Shown piece after piece: positions 36,724-45,425 of a stretch of 64,000 bases of DNA. Below the pieces are notes generated by a model. It made no database searches. It was not told the DNA's origin and was given only the letters and a program-made list of their open reading frames with translations. The position numbers were made by a program, and so were the translations under genes. Each line of letters begins with the position of its first letter. The stretch's first letter is position 1. The DNA is from Streptomyces flavofungini (GTDB lineage: Bacteria > Actinomycetota > Actinomycetes > Streptomycetales > Streptomycetaceae), in the NCBI RefSeq assembly GCF_014650815.1, contig NZ_BMVR01000015.1, positions 1 to 64,000 of the forward strand, read 5' to 3'.

Positions 36724-39284
36724 TGCTGCGCTACGCACTGCAGACGATCCGGGACCGCAAAGGCGGATTTCTCGGCGCGTTCGTCGCGTTGATGTGCGCC
36801 GCCGCGCTCATTACCGCCTGCGGCACGCTCCTGGAGACAGGCCTACGCGGCACCATCCGCACCGAGCGCTACGCCGCCGCCCCCGTGATCGTCTCCGCGG
36901 ACCAGAACGTTCACAAGACGACGGTGAAGCACAAGAAGGGCAAGACCAAGGTCAAGCACAAGGCCAAGCCGATCGCCGAGCGGGCCTGGCTGCCGGACGA
37001 CGTCACGCAGCGGCTCAAGGGAGTCCCCGAGGTCGGCAAGGTGGTGCCCGAACTCACCTTCCTGGCCGAGCCGTTGACGCCCGATGGGGCGCGTGACGCG
37101 AGCCGTCCCGCGTACGGCCACGCCTGGACGTCGGCCGCCCTCACGCCGTTCCGGCTCGTCGACGGCCGGGCCCCGCGCGCCGACACCGACCTCGTCGTCG
37201 ACCGCGGCCTCGCCGACCGCGCCGGACTCAAGCCCGGCGACCGCCTCACCGTGCAGTCGACGCGAGCCCCGCGCGCGTACCGCGTCACGGGCATCGCCAC
37301 CCCCGGCCAAGCCAACGGCAGCGGCGGCGATGACGCGCTCGCGCACCAGACCGCGCTCTTCTTCTCCGCCCAGGAGGCGCAGCGGCTCGCCGCGCACCCG
37401 GGCAAGGTCACCGCCGTCGGCGTAGTACCGGCCAAGGGCATAGCCGCCGACCAGCTCAAGGCGGCCGTCAAGAAGGCGCTCAGCGGTACGACCGCGCAGG
37501 TCAGCGCCGGTGGTGACCGGGGTCCCGTCGAGTTCCTGGACGCCGCGGGTGCGCGCGTGCGGCTGGTCAGCATCGGCGGCGCGATGGGCGGCACCTCGCT
37601 GCTCGTCGCCGTCCTCGTGGTCGTCGGCACCTTCACGCTCTCCGTCCAGCAGCGTCACCGCGAACTGGCCCTGCTGCGCGCCATCGCCGCGAGCCCGAAG
37701 CAGATCCGCCGCTTGCTCGGCCGTGAGGCGCTGGTGGTCGGAGCGGCCGGGGGTGTGCTCGGCGCGCTCGCTGGAATCCCGCTCGGCGGGCTGCTGTACG
37801 ACGAGTTCGTGTCCCGCGGCGCCGTCCCGGCGACCCTCGACCGCGTCGTCAGCCCCTTCCCGCCGCTCGTCGCCGTCGCCGCGACGCTCCTGGGTGCCTG
37901 GGCCGCCGCCCGTCTCTCCGCGCGCCGCATCGCGCGGATCCGTCCGGGCGAGGCTCTCGCGGAGGCACGCGTGGAGCCCGCCAGGCCCTCCTGGGTCCGG
38001 ATCGGCGCGGGTCTCGTCCTCCTCGCCGGCGGTATCGTCCTCGTCGCCGTCCTCGGCATCCTGCGCACCGAGGCCGCCTCGACTCCCGTCACCTTCCTGG
38101 CCGTTGTCGTCCTCGCCACTTCCGTCGCCCTGCTCGGGCCGCTCATCGTGAAGGCGGCCGCCGCCCTCCTCTCCGGCCCGCTGCGCCTGTCCGGCCCCGG
38201 CGGCCGTCTCGCGCACGCCAACCTGCGTGGCAACGCGGCCCGGATGGCCGCCGCGGTCACCCCCCTCGTCCTGCTCATCGGCATGACCTGCACCGTCCTG
38301 TTCGTCCAGCCCACGCTCGACGCCGCCGCCACCGCCCAGGCCCGCGACGGCGTCCGCGCGGACTGGGTCCTGACCGCACGGGGGCCGGGCGTGCCGGGGC
38401 AGGCCGCCGGGCAGCTGCGGACCGCCGCGGGCGTCGACGCCGTCACCGAGGTCGTCCGGACGACCGTGCGCGTCGGGCTCGACAAGTACCCGGCGCAGGG
38501 CGTGACCCCGGCGGGGCTCGGCCGCACCTGGGACCCGGACGTCACCGCGGGCTCGCTGACGTCCTTCGGCGCGGGCGACGTCGCCCTCAGCGAGGTCGCC
38601 GCCGACCGGCTCCACCTGAAGCCGGGCAGCAGCCTCAAGCTCACGCTCGGCGACGGCACCCCGACGGCCCTGAAGGTCACCGCCGTCTACGCGCGCGGGC
38701 TCGGCTTCGGCGATCTGACCATGGCCCACGAACTGGTCGCCCGCCACGTCGACAACCCGCTCGCCGCCACGGTCCTCGTCAAGACCGACCGTACGAAGGA
38801 CCAACTCGCGGCGGCCCTCGCGAAGTTCCCGGGCGTACGCGTCCAGTCACCCGACGCGGTCGGCACCCTCCAGGCCGAGCGCGGGCAGGCGAACGCCGAG
38901 GTGAACCACGTGGCCATGGGCCTGATCCTGGCCTTCACCGCGATCGCCGTCGTCAACACGTTCGCCATGTCGGTCTCCGAACGCGTCCGGGAGTTCGCGC
39001 TGCTCCGCCTCGTCGGTGCGACGCGCCGCCAGGTCCTGCGCATGCTGCGCACCGAGGCCCTCGCGGTGCTGCTCCTCGCGACCGTGCTCGGCAGTGGCAT
39101 CGCACTCGCCGTCCTGACCGGCTTCAGCGTCGGCATGACCGGCACGGCCGCACCGACCGTCCTGCCCCTCGTCCTTGTGACCGTGGTCGCCCTCGCCGGA
39201 CTGCTCGCCCTGGCGGCGACGGCACTGCCGGGCCGGGCCGCCCTGAAGCCGCGTCCCGTCACCGTCGCGACGGCGAGGGAATGA
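36720..39284 (+). CDS. FtsX-like/MacB-type ABC transporter permease
   Basis: This 854-residue integral membrane protein has two FtsX-like permease modules. There is an N-terminal helix (LGAFVALMCAAALITACGT), a large extracytoplasmic domain of about 220 residues, and three helices at about 285-420. A second extracytoplasmic domain and three C-terminal helices (AVVNTFAMSVSERVREFALLRLVGATRRQVLRML block) follow. Proteins of this type export peptides, lipids or drugs or sense antibiotics with an ATPase of the LolD/MacB family. No ATPase gene is adjacent, which is unusual. A Lys/His-rich insert (KHKKGKTKVKHKAK) follows the first helix. The start ATG overlaps the regulator stop. Confidence 0.92.
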   Translation: MMLRYALQTIRDRKGGFLGAFVALMCAAALITACGTLLETGLRGTIRTERYAAAPVIVSADQNVHKTTVKHKKGKTKVKHKAKPIAERAWLPDDVTQRLKGVPEVGKVVPELTFLAEPLTPDGARDASRPAYGHAWTSAALTPFRLVDGRAPRADTDLVVDRGLADRAGLKPGDRLTVQSTRAPRAYRVTGIATPGQANGSGGDDALAHQTALFFSAQEAQRLAAHPGKVTAVGVVPAKGIAADQLKAAVKKALSGTTAQVSAGGDRGPVEFLDAAGARVRLVSIGGAMGGTSLLVAVLVVVGTFTLSVQQRHRELALLRAIAASPKQIRRLLGREALVVGAAGGVLGALAGIPLGGLLYDEFVSRGAVPATLDRVVSPFPPLVAVAATLLGAWAAARLSARRIARIRPGEALAEARVEPARPSWVRIGAGLVLLAGGIVLVAVLGILRTEAASTPVTFLAVVVLATSVALLGPLIVKAAAALLSGPLRLSGPGGRLAHANLRGNAARMAAAVTPLVLLIGMTCTVLFVQPTLDAAATAQARDGVRADWVLTARGPGVPGQAAGQLRTAAGVDAVTEVVRTTVRVGLDKYPAQGVTPAGLGRTWDPDVTAGSLTSFGAGDVALSEVAADRLHLKPGSSLKLTLGDGTPTALKVTAVYARGLGFGDLTMAHELVARHVDNPLAATVLVKTDRTKDQLAAALAKFPGVRVQSPDAVGTLQAERGQANAEVNHVAMGLILAFTAIAVVNTFAMSVSERVREFALLRLVGATRRQVLRMLRTEALAVLLLATVLGSGIALAVLTGFSVGMTGTAAPTVLPLVLVTVVALAGLLALAATALPGRAALKPRPVTVATARE

Positions 39285-39320
39285 CAGTCAAGGAGTGACG
39301 GCCAAGAGGTGAAAGCCAAG

Positions 39321-39359
39321 GAGTAAGGGGCAGTCCGCAATGGCGGGCGCCCCTTACTC
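39321..39359. terminator. bidirectional terminator overlapping the rhodanese stop codon
   Basis: GAGTAAGGGGC (39321-39331) pairs perfectly with GCCCCTTACTC (39349-39359) around a 17-base loop. It lies between the convergent permease and rhodanese genes; the right arm includes the rhodanese stop codon (39354-39356). Confidence 0.75.
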
Positions 39360-39812
39360 GACTTGCTCGACCGGCAGCCCCGCCGCCTTCCACGCTTGGA
39401 ATCCACCGATGATGTCCGTCGCGTGCCACAGCCCCAACTGCCGCAGGGAAGCGGCGGCGAGGCTGGACGCGTAGCCCTCGTTGCAGAACACCACGACCCG
39501 CAGCTCATGGCTGGCGGCCTCAGGGGCGCGGTGGCTTCCCTGGGGGTCCAGACGCCACTCCAGTTCGTTGCGCTCGACGACGAGGGCACCGGGGATCAGG
39601 CCGTCGCGCTCGCGGAGCTCCGCGTACCGGGTGTCGACGAGCAGGCCGCCCGAGTCCGCGATGTCGTACGCCTGCTCCGGAGTGACCCGGTCGAGACCGC
39701 GCCGCACCCGCTCCAGCAACTCGTCGATGCCTACGGGGGATTGGGGTTCTCCGGAGGCGTGCTGTTCCGCGGGGACTCCGGGGACGCCGTTCACTTCCAG
39801 GCCCGCGCTCAC
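39354..39812 (-). CDS. rhodanese-like sulfurtransferase domain protein
   Basis: This 152-residue single-domain rhodanese has the CH2A block LLVDTRYAELRERDGLIPGALVV at about residues 57-79 and the active-site loop FCNEGYASS with C110. It would move sulfane sulfur from a donor such as a persulfide. The GTG start at 39812 overlaps the cysteine dioxygenase stop by four bases, so the two are cotranscribed. The context implies handling of sulfur released from cysteine. Confidence 0.9.
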   Translation of the reverse strand: MSAGLEVNGVPGVPAEQHASGEPQSPVGIDELLERVRRGLDRVTPEQAYDIADSGGLLVDTRYAELRERDGLIPGALVVERNELEWRLDPQGSHRAPEAASHELRVVVFCNEGYASSLAAASLRQLGLWHATDIIGGFQAWKAAGLPVEQVE

Positions 39813-40369
39813 TGCCAGTCCTCCGGACGCTCGACGTGCTCGAGACGCAGCACGGCGCCGGTGCGGCTGTAGCGGCGGATCTGAGGGAGCGGCGGGTAGT
39901 AGGCGTGTACGGAGATGGCGTGCTGGACGGTGGACTCGTTGAGGACCTCGTGCACGTGGTTGCGGCCGAAGGCCCGGCCTTGTCCCGTGACGAGCTGCCG
40001 TTCGCGGTCGACGCCCTCGGTGAGTTCCAGGGTCTTCCAGCCGTCGGTGGGCAGGCGGGCGGCGAGCGAGTTCTCCTTCAGGGTGCCCGCGGCGGTGGTG
40101 AACGCGCCGACCGACTCGGCGTGGTCGTGCCAGCCGGTGCCGGTGCCTGGCGGCCAGCTGATCAGCCAGGCCTCGCTGCCGTGCGGGCCCTCGAGGCGCA
40201 CCCAGGTGCGGCCCTCCGCGTCCAGGGGCAGCGAGGCGATGAGGTCGGTGTCGGCCGCGGTGCGGCGTACGAAGTCGAGGAGCTCGGCCGACGTGGGCTT
40301 GGCCGTCGGCCGGGCGGGCGTGGGCAGCGCGGCGGGCACGGGCGCAGAAGCCGGTACGGAGGCAGACAT
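39809..40369 (-). CDS. cysteine dioxygenase
   Basis: This 186-residue cupin enzyme of the bacterial cysteine dioxygenase type I family oxidises cysteine to cysteine sulfinate. The first cupin motif gives H81 and H83 (GWHDHAES), and the third iron ligand is in GRNHVHEV (H138 or H140). WLISWPPGTGTG is conserved. An Ala/Pro-rich N-terminal extension of about 25 residues is present. It is preceded by a 28-codon leader ORF ending in a Cys-rich stretch and is coupled to a rhodanese gene, which together point to cysteine-sensing control. Confidence 0.9.
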   Translation of the reverse strand: MSASVPASAPVPAALPTPARPTAKPTSAELLDFVRRTAADTDLIASLPLDAEGRTWVRLEGPHGSEAWLISWPPGTGTGWHDHAESVGAFTTAAGTLKENSLAARLPTDGWKTLELTEGVDRERQLVTGQGRAFGRNHVHEVLNESTVQHAISVHAYYPPLPQIRRYSRTGAVLRLEHVERPEDWQ

Positions 40370-40441
40370 AGAGGCCGTCCAGTGAGTTCGCGGAAGCGCA
40401 CACCGGCGTACGGCATGCGCGGAAAAGGAGGAATGGCGAAT

Positions 40442-40528
40442 TCAGCAGGACGGCTGACACACGCAGCCCGCATAGCGGACGAGGTCCATATGGACCCTCC
40501 GCCACAGGCGAACAGCGGTGTCGGTCAT
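40442..40528 (-). CDS. cysteine-rich putative leader peptide of the cysteine dioxygenase operon
   Basis: This 28-codon open frame starts MTDTAVRLWRRVHMDLVRY and ends GCVCQPSC. It lies 72 bp upstream of the cysteine dioxygenase start on the same strand. The R-x-H-x-D-L motif followed by clustered cysteines is a recognised class of short leader ORFs ahead of sulfur genes in Streptomyces. Three of the last seven codons are Cys, so ribosome stalling would report charged tRNA-Cys. The sequence between it and the operon (40370-40441) contains a GCGCA/TGCGC stem that may act in the switch. Confidence 0.8.
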   Translation of the reverse strand: MTDTAVRLWRRVHMDLVRYAGCVCQPSC

Positions 40529-40595
40529 GGTCCGGAGTAGACCACGCGGCCGGAAGACGGTCAACTCATGTTCAGCATCCGGTCGGTCGGTCGTC

Positions 40596-42449
40596 TCAGG
40601 ATGAGCGACCGGGCTTCTTGGGGCCACGCTTTCCGCTGGTCGGAGCGTTGGAAGGAGTGCGGGCGGGGGTGCCGGACGCGGAGTCGGACAGGTGCTCGGG
40701 CGAGGCGCCGGACTCGTTGCCGGGACCGGCAACCGCACCGCTCCCACCCGCGCTGGAACCGGCACCAGCCCCGGCCTCGGCGCCCCCCTTGCCCACACCG
40801 GAACCCGCCCCACCGCGCTCCGCACCGCCGCTGCGGCCCACCCCGGCCCCGGCTCCCGCGCCGGATCCAGCCCCGTCCCGCCCCTCCGCACCCTCACCTA
40901 GCGCCGCCTCCGCCGCCGCGTACAGCTCCGCCGGACGCACGCCGCTGAGCGCGGTGACCAGATGCCCGTCGGGGCGTACGAGAAGCACGGTGTGGGCCGC
41001 GGCGCCCGGGTATGCCTCCGCGACGAGGAGTTCGGCGGGGTGGGGGAGTGCGGTGACCGCAGCGGCGAGCCGGGGCATGATCCCGGCCGTCACCCAGTGC
41101 CGCCGCTCCCACACGACGGTGCCCGGCGCCACCAGCACGACGAGCAGGTGGCCGTGGCCGAGCCGGTCCCGCAGCCGGACGAAGGTGCCGTCGGGCGCGG
41201 TCACACCCACGTCGGTGACCGGACTGCCTGGTTCCGTGTCCACCGCCACGACGGAGTCCGAATGCTCCGGAGCCAGCGGCGAGTCGGTGTACTTGCCGGG
41301 CCCGCCCAACTGCCCGTTGCCCACATGGCCGTCCATGAGCAGGGCGTCCTGGCCGCGCGCGGTCCCGGGGACGTACGCCCGCAGCCCCTTGCCGCCGCGC
41401 AGTGCGGGCAGTGCCTGGTCGGCGGCGCGCAGGCGTCCGGAGACGGCGCCGCGCCGCTCGGTCTGGTAGCTGTCGAGCAGGGCTTCGCGCGGGCCGTGGT
41501 GCCAGGCCAGGGCCAGCTTCCAGGCGAGGTTGTCCGCGTCGCGCAGCCCCTCGTCGAGGCCCTGGGTGCCGAGCGCGCCGAGCAGGTGCGCGGCGTCCCC
41601 GGCCAGGAAGGCACGGCCGACCCGCCACCGGCGGGCGAGGCGGTGGTGGACGGTGTGGACGCCGGTGTCCAGCAGTTCGTACGACGGTGTCGCGCCGCCG
41701 CACCAGCCGGCGAGCGTCTCGCGGATACGGGCCACGAGGACGTCGGGTGTCACCAGCTCGCCGCGCGGCGGCAGGAGCCAGTCGATCCGCCACGCGCCCT
41801 CGGCCAGCGGACGTCCCGTCACCTCGGCACCGCCACCGCGCCAAGGAGGGCTCCGATGCAACAACGCCTGGCCGGGCCAAGGAAGTTCCGTACGCAGCGC
41901 GGCGACCGCGTGCCGCTCCACCGCCGTGCGCCCCGGGAAACGGACGTCGAGCAGCTTGCGCACGGTCGAGCGGGGCCCGTCGCACCCCACCAGATAACTG
42001 CCACGCCACCAGGTGTCCTTGGGGCCGCGGGTATGGGCGGTGAGCCCGGAGGCGTCCTGCTCCAGGGCGTCGAGCTTGCTCTCCACCGCGATCTTGACGA
42101 GGCGTTCCTCGGCGATGGCGGCCCGCAGCGCGCCGGTCAGCTCGTGCTGCGGGACGTGCAACGGAGAGGGCAGCTCGTCACTGAAAGTGAGCTCCCGCAT
42201 CACCTGCTTGCGGCGCATCGAACGCCATCCGGTCCAGCGCGCGCCGGTCTCCACATCGCCGAAGGAGTGCCCGGCGAGCCGTTCGACGAGCGCCGTGGTG
42301 TCCTCGCGCAGGACGGCGGTCCGCGCGGGCCGCTGCTCGTCCTTGCCGGGCCCTTCGTCGAGGACGACGGTGGGGACGGAGTGACGTGCGAGGGCCAGGG
42401 CGAGGGTGAGGCCGACGGGGCCCGCGCCGACGACGATCACCGGGTCCAC
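40596..42449 (-). CDS. FAD-dependent aromatic hydroxylase-type monooxygenase
   Basis: This 617-residue group A flavoprotein monooxygenase has an N-terminal FAD motif GAGPVGLTLALALARH at residues about 7-22, a DG motif in VGCDGPRSTVRKLL near residue 180, and the GD motif FLAGDAAHLLGALGTQGLDEGL near residue 300. A C-terminal thioredoxin-like domain follows, and then a low-complexity Gly/Ala/Ser tail of about 100 residues with a basic end (GKRGPKKPGRSS). The substrate is probably an aromatic compound. The GTG at 42449 was chosen because AGGAGG lies nine bases upstream. It has no pathway partners nearby. Confidence 0.88.
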   Translation of the reverse strand: MDPVIVVGAGPVGLTLALALARHSVPTVVLDEGPGKDEQRPARTAVLREDTTALVERLAGHSFGDVETGARWTGWRSMRRKQVMRELTFSDELPSPLHVPQHELTGALRAAIAEERLVKIAVESKLDALEQDASGLTAHTRGPKDTWWRGSYLVGCDGPRSTVRKLLDVRFPGRTAVERHAVAALRTELPWPGQALLHRSPPWRGGGAEVTGRPLAEGAWRIDWLLPPRGELVTPDVLVARIRETLAGWCGGATPSYELLDTGVHTVHHRLARRWRVGRAFLAGDAAHLLGALGTQGLDEGLRDADNLAWKLALAWHHGPREALLDSYQTERRGAVSGRLRAADQALPALRGGKGLRAYVPGTARGQDALLMDGHVGNGQLGGPGKYTDSPLAPEHSDSVVAVDTEPGSPVTDVGVTAPDGTFVRLRDRLGHGHLLVVLVAPGTVVWERRHWVTAGIMPRLAAAVTALPHPAELLVAEAYPGAAAHTVLLVRPDGHLVTALSGVRPAELYAAAEAALGEGAEGRDGAGSGAGAGAGVGRSGGAERGGAGSGVGKGGAEAGAGAGSSAGGSGAVAGPGNESGASPEHLSDSASGTPARTPSNAPTSGKRGPKKPGRSS

Positions 42450-42539
42450 GGCGCGCGGCCTCCTGCCAGGACTGTCCGGGAGTGCTGGACGTACGTACAG
42501 GAAATGGCAGTTGGAGCCCGGTGCACGATCACAGAACGT

Positions 42540-42555
42540 ATGCAACAGACTGCAT
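42540..42555. promoter_or_regulatory. ATGCA-N6-TGCAT inverted repeat upstream of the monooxygenase
   Basis: A 5-bp inverted repeat around ACAGAC lies about 90 bp upstream of the monooxygenase start. It could bind a MarR or TetR regulator; no regulator gene is adjacent. Confidence 0.35.
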
Positions 42556-42620
42556 GGCACCCCGTCAAGCGGACGCTCGGGGCGCACCCCTTCGGGAGAC
42601 TCGGCGGCGTACCGAAACGG

Positions 42621-42652
42621 CGACGGCCCGCCGGGAATCCGACGGGCCGTCG
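42621..42652 (-). terminator. glu operon terminator
   Basis: CGACGGCCCG (42621-42630) pairs perfectly with CGGGCCGTCG (42643-42652) around 12 bases. It lies 20 bp after the gluD stop on the minus strand. It lacks a long T tract, as is common in this GC-rich genus. Confidence 0.78.
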
Positions 42653-42671
42653 CGGTGTGCGCGCGAACGCG

Positions 42672-43751
42672 CTACTTCTTGAGGTCCGGCGGAGGGGTGT
42701 CCTCCGGCGGCTCGGAGGCACCGCCGTCGGCCGTGGCCGCACCGTCAGCCGTACCGTCCGTGGAAGTCCTACCGTCCGTGGAAGTCGCACCCTCCGTAGA
42801 GGCCGCTTCCTTCGCCACGGCCACACTGTCCGCCGTCGGCGGGACGACGGGCGACACGGGCTTGTCGAGCACCTGCGGGGCCTCGGCGGGCTCCGCGGCC
42901 GCCGCCACCCTGATGCCCGTCTTTGCCCGGCTGCCGCGCCGTTCGATCCACGTGGCGAGGGACGAAAGGGCCAGACACATCACGATGTAGATGGCGCCGA
43001 CGACGATGACCACAGGGGTGATCGGGTTCTCGCCGTTGACGATGATGTTGTTCGCCATCGTGCGGGCGGCGAAGAGCAGTTCGTCGTACGTGATGATGTA
43101 GCCGAGGGACGTGTCCTTCAGCGTCACCACCAGCTGGCTGATGACCGTCGGCAGCATGGAGCGGATCGCCTGGGGCATCTGCAGAGTGATCATGACCTGC
43201 GACTTGCGCAGGCCGAGCGCGTACCCGGCCTCGACCTGACCGCGGGGCACGGCGTTGACGCCTGCGCGGAACACCTCGGCCTGGACGCAGCCGTTGTACA
43301 CGGTGAGGCCGATGACCAGGGCCCAGAAGGCGCTGTTCTCGCCGATCACGCCCAGGTCGTTCTGGTAGGTGAGGATCAGCACCCACAGGGCGTAGATGGT
43401 GATCAGCAGCGGGACGGCGCGGAACAGCTCGATGAAGCCCGTGGCGAACCAGCGGATCGCCCGGTGGTCCGAGAGCCGGCCGACGGAGAGCAGCAGGCCG
43501 AGGGCGAGCGAGAGGACCCCTGCCAGGGCGAACACCTTGAGGGTGCTCAGGAGGCCGTCGCGGATGTTGTTCCGCACGCCCGCGTTGTTGAAGATGTCCC
43601 AGACCTCGGGCTCCAGCTGGCCCTTGTCGTGCATTCGGAAGACCGCGAAGACGATCAGGCCGAGCACGGCGAGCGAGCCGATGACCGTGTAGATCCGGTT
43701 GCGCAGACGGGCCTTCGGTCCCGGCGCGTCGTACAGGACGTTCGCACTCAT
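42672..43751 (-). CDS. gluD: glutamate ABC transporter permease GluD
   Basis: This 359-residue permease of the His/Glu/Gln/Arg/opine type has an N-terminal cytosolic stretch and a first helix (VIGSLAVLGLIVFAVF). The transport core has the EAA loop GYALGLRKSQVMITLQMPQAIRSMLP near residues 180-205. It ends in a Ser/Thr/Asp/Pro-rich soluble tail of about 65 residues encoded by repeated GGAAGT/TCCGT units. It forms the membrane channel with GluC. The start overlaps the gluC stop by four bases (ATGA). Confidence 0.93.
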   Translation of the reverse strand: MSANVLYDAPGPKARLRNRIYTVIGSLAVLGLIVFAVFRMHDKGQLEPEVWDIFNNAGVRNNIRDGLLSTLKVFALAGVLSLALGLLLSVGRLSDHRAIRWFATGFIELFRAVPLLITIYALWVLILTYQNDLGVIGENSAFWALVIGLTVYNGCVQAEVFRAGVNAVPRGQVEAGYALGLRKSQVMITLQMPQAIRSMLPTVISQLVVTLKDTSLGYIITYDELLFAARTMANNIIVNGENPITPVVIVVGAIYIVMCLALSSLATWIERRGSRAKTGIRVAAAAEPAEAPQVLDKPVSPVVPPTADSVAVAKEAASTEGATSTDGRTSTDGTADGAATADGGASEPPEDTPPPDLKK

Positions 43752-44395
43752 CGCGCGACCCCCAAGCGGCGCTCAAGCAGCCGGAAGAGACCGCTGATGG
43801 TGAAGGTGATGATCAGGTAGCCGAGGGCCACCCAGAGGAAGATCCAGGCGATGTCGAAGCCCTTGTCGCTGAGCAGCTTCTGCACGCCGAACAACTCCGT
43901 CACGCTGAACGCGCCCGCGATGGCGGAGTTCTTCGTCAGGGCGATGAAGATCGAGCTGAGCGGAGGGATCACCGTACGGGTGGCCTGCGGCAGGACGATC
44001 AGACGCAGGGTCTGGAAGAACGTCATGCCGATGGAGCGGGCGGCCTCCGCCTGGCCCAGGGGCACCGTGTTGATGCCGGACCTGATGGCCTCGCAGACGA
44101 AGGCCGAGGTGTAGAAGCCGAGCGCGAGCAGCGCCTTGGTCCAGGGACTGAGACCCGGCATGAAGATCACGGGAACGACGAACCACGCCACGAGGAAGAG
44201 CACCGTGAGCGGGGTGTTCCGGAAGAGCGTGACCCAGGCCGCGCCGAAGAAGCGCAGCGGGGGCACGGGAGACACGCGGAACCCGGCGATCACGATCCCC
44301 AGCACCATCGCGAGGGCTCCGCTGGCCAGGGTCAGCAGGATGGTTCCTATGAACCCCTCCCGGAATTCCGGGAGATGATCGAGCAAAACATTCAC
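43748..44395 (-). CDS. gluC: glutamate ABC transporter permease GluC
   Basis: This 215-residue polar amino acid permease has five hydrophobic segments and the EAA-type loop ARSIGMTFFQTLRLIVLPQATRTVIPPL near residues 113-140. It pairs with GluD to import glutamate. It follows gluB after 109 bp that contain a cruciform hairpin, so its expression is probably lower than that of the binding protein. Confidence 0.93.
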   Translation of the reverse strand: MNVLLDHLPEFREGFIGTILLTLASGALAMVLGIVIAGFRVSPVPPLRFFGAAWVTLFRNTPLTVLFLVAWFVVPVIFMPGLSPWTKALLALGFYTSAFVCEAIRSGINTVPLGQAEAARSIGMTFFQTLRLIVLPQATRTVIPPLSSIFIALTKNSAIAGAFSVTELFGVQKLLSDKGFDIAWIFLWVALGYLIITFTISGLFRLLERRLGVAR

Positions 44396-44435
44396 GGAGA
44401 TGTCCTAGCGGCGGCTGCTGTCGGGCGGAGCTGCC

Positions 44436-44472
44436 GCGCCCTGCGCGTGCCGTGACGGCACCCACAGGGCGC
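44436..44472 (-). terminator. intra-operon hairpin between gluB and gluC
   Basis: GCGCCCTG (44436-44443) pairs with CAGGGCGC (44465-44472), and an inner TGCCG/CGGCA stem (44448-44460) stacks inside. There is no T tract. It fits a partial terminator or RNA-stability stem that keeps binding-protein mRNA more abundant than permease mRNA. Confidence 0.6.
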
Positions 44473-44504
44473 GACGCTCAGTGCCGGTGGATCGGACGGA
44501 GATA

Positions 44505-45425
44505 TCAGTAGCGCTCGAGGGCCGGGGGCTCCTCGTACGGGGAGCCGGACAGACCGAGGGTCGCGTCGTACGCCTTCTTGTAGTCGCCGTTCTTCTGGTG
44601 CGCCTCGAGGGCGTCGGCGACGGCGTCCCGCAGGGCCTTGTCGTCCTTGTTCATGCCGACGCCGTACGGCTCCTTCGTGAAGGGGTCGCCGACGACCTTC
44701 AGCTTCTCCGGGCGCTGGGCGGCGTAGCCCTTGAGGATCGCGTCGTCGGTGGTGACGGCGTCGACTTCCTTGTTCAGCAGCTGCTGGACGCACTCGGAGT
44801 ACTTGGACAGCTCGACGGTCTTGGCGCCGTACTTGGACTTCTTGATCTCCTGCAGCGGCGTCGAGCCCTTGATGGAGCAGACCGTCTTGCCCTTGACGGA
44901 CTTCGGGCCCGTGATGTCCTTGTCGTCCTTGCGGACGAGCAGGTCGGCGCCGGCCATGAAGTACGGTCCGGCGAACCCGACCTGCTTCTTGCGCTCGTCG
45001 TTGATCGTGTACGTGCCTACGTAGAGGTCGACCTGGCCCTTGGAGATGGCCGTCTCACGCACGTTCGAGTCGATCGTCTCGAACTTGACCTTGTCCGCGG
45101 GGAAGCCGAGGTCCGCCGCCACCATCTTGGCGATCTCGATGTCGAACCCGGAGCGCTTGCCGTCGGTGTCCTCGAAGCCGAGGAACGGCTGGTCGTTCTT
45201 GGCACCGAAGACGATCTCGCCGTCCTTCTGGGCCTTCTTCAGGGTCGACGAGTCGATCTTGACGTTCTTGGCGACCGCGTACGTGGGCAGCTTCGGCTGG
45301 TCCTTGCCACCGGCGCCGCCCTTCGGCTTGTCACCGGCGGTCCCGGAGTCGCCGCCGCAGGCGGTGGCGGTCAGGGCGAGAGCGGCGATCACCGCCGCCG
45401 CGGCGGCGGACTTGCGAACCTTCAT
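44505..45425 (-). CDS. gluB: glutamate-binding lipoprotein GluB
   Basis: This 306-residue extracellular solute-binding protein of family 3 has a lipoprotein signal peptide with lipobox LTATAC (Cys about residue 23), then a Gly/Lys-rich linker. The binding fold has the block FLGFEDTDGKRSGFDIEIAKMVAADLG and VDLYVGTYTINDERKKQVGFAGPYF. It delivers glutamate to GluCD. The ATG at 45425 has AAAGGA seven bases upstream; an in-frame ATG nine bases earlier sits on that box. Confidence 0.94.
   Translation of the reverse strand: MKVRKSAAAAAVIAALALTATACGGDSGTAGDKPKGGAGGKDQPKLPTYAVAKNVKIDSSTLKKAQKDGEIVFGAKNDQPFLGFEDTDGKRSGFDIEIAKMVAADLGFPADKVKFETIDSNVRETAISKGQVDLYVGTYTINDERKKQVGFAGPYFMAGADLLVRKDDKDITGPKSVKGKTVCSIKGSTPLQEIKKSKYGAKTVELSKYSECVQQLLNKEVDAVTTDDAILKGYAAQRPEKLKVVGDPFTKEPYGVGMNKDDKALRDAVADALEAHQKNGDYKKAYDATLGLSGSPYEEPPALERY

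Noticed and set aside
40596..42449. Start of an antibiotic biosynthetic cluster (FAD monooxygenase plus nearby SDR genes)
   Set aside because: No polyketide, peptide or terpene synthase genes accompany it; the neighbours are transport and sulfur genes.
40962..43820. A 952-codon plus-strand frame crossing the monooxygenase and gluD
   Set aside because: It runs opposite two recognisable genes on the other strand and across their intergenic gap; no domain is visible.
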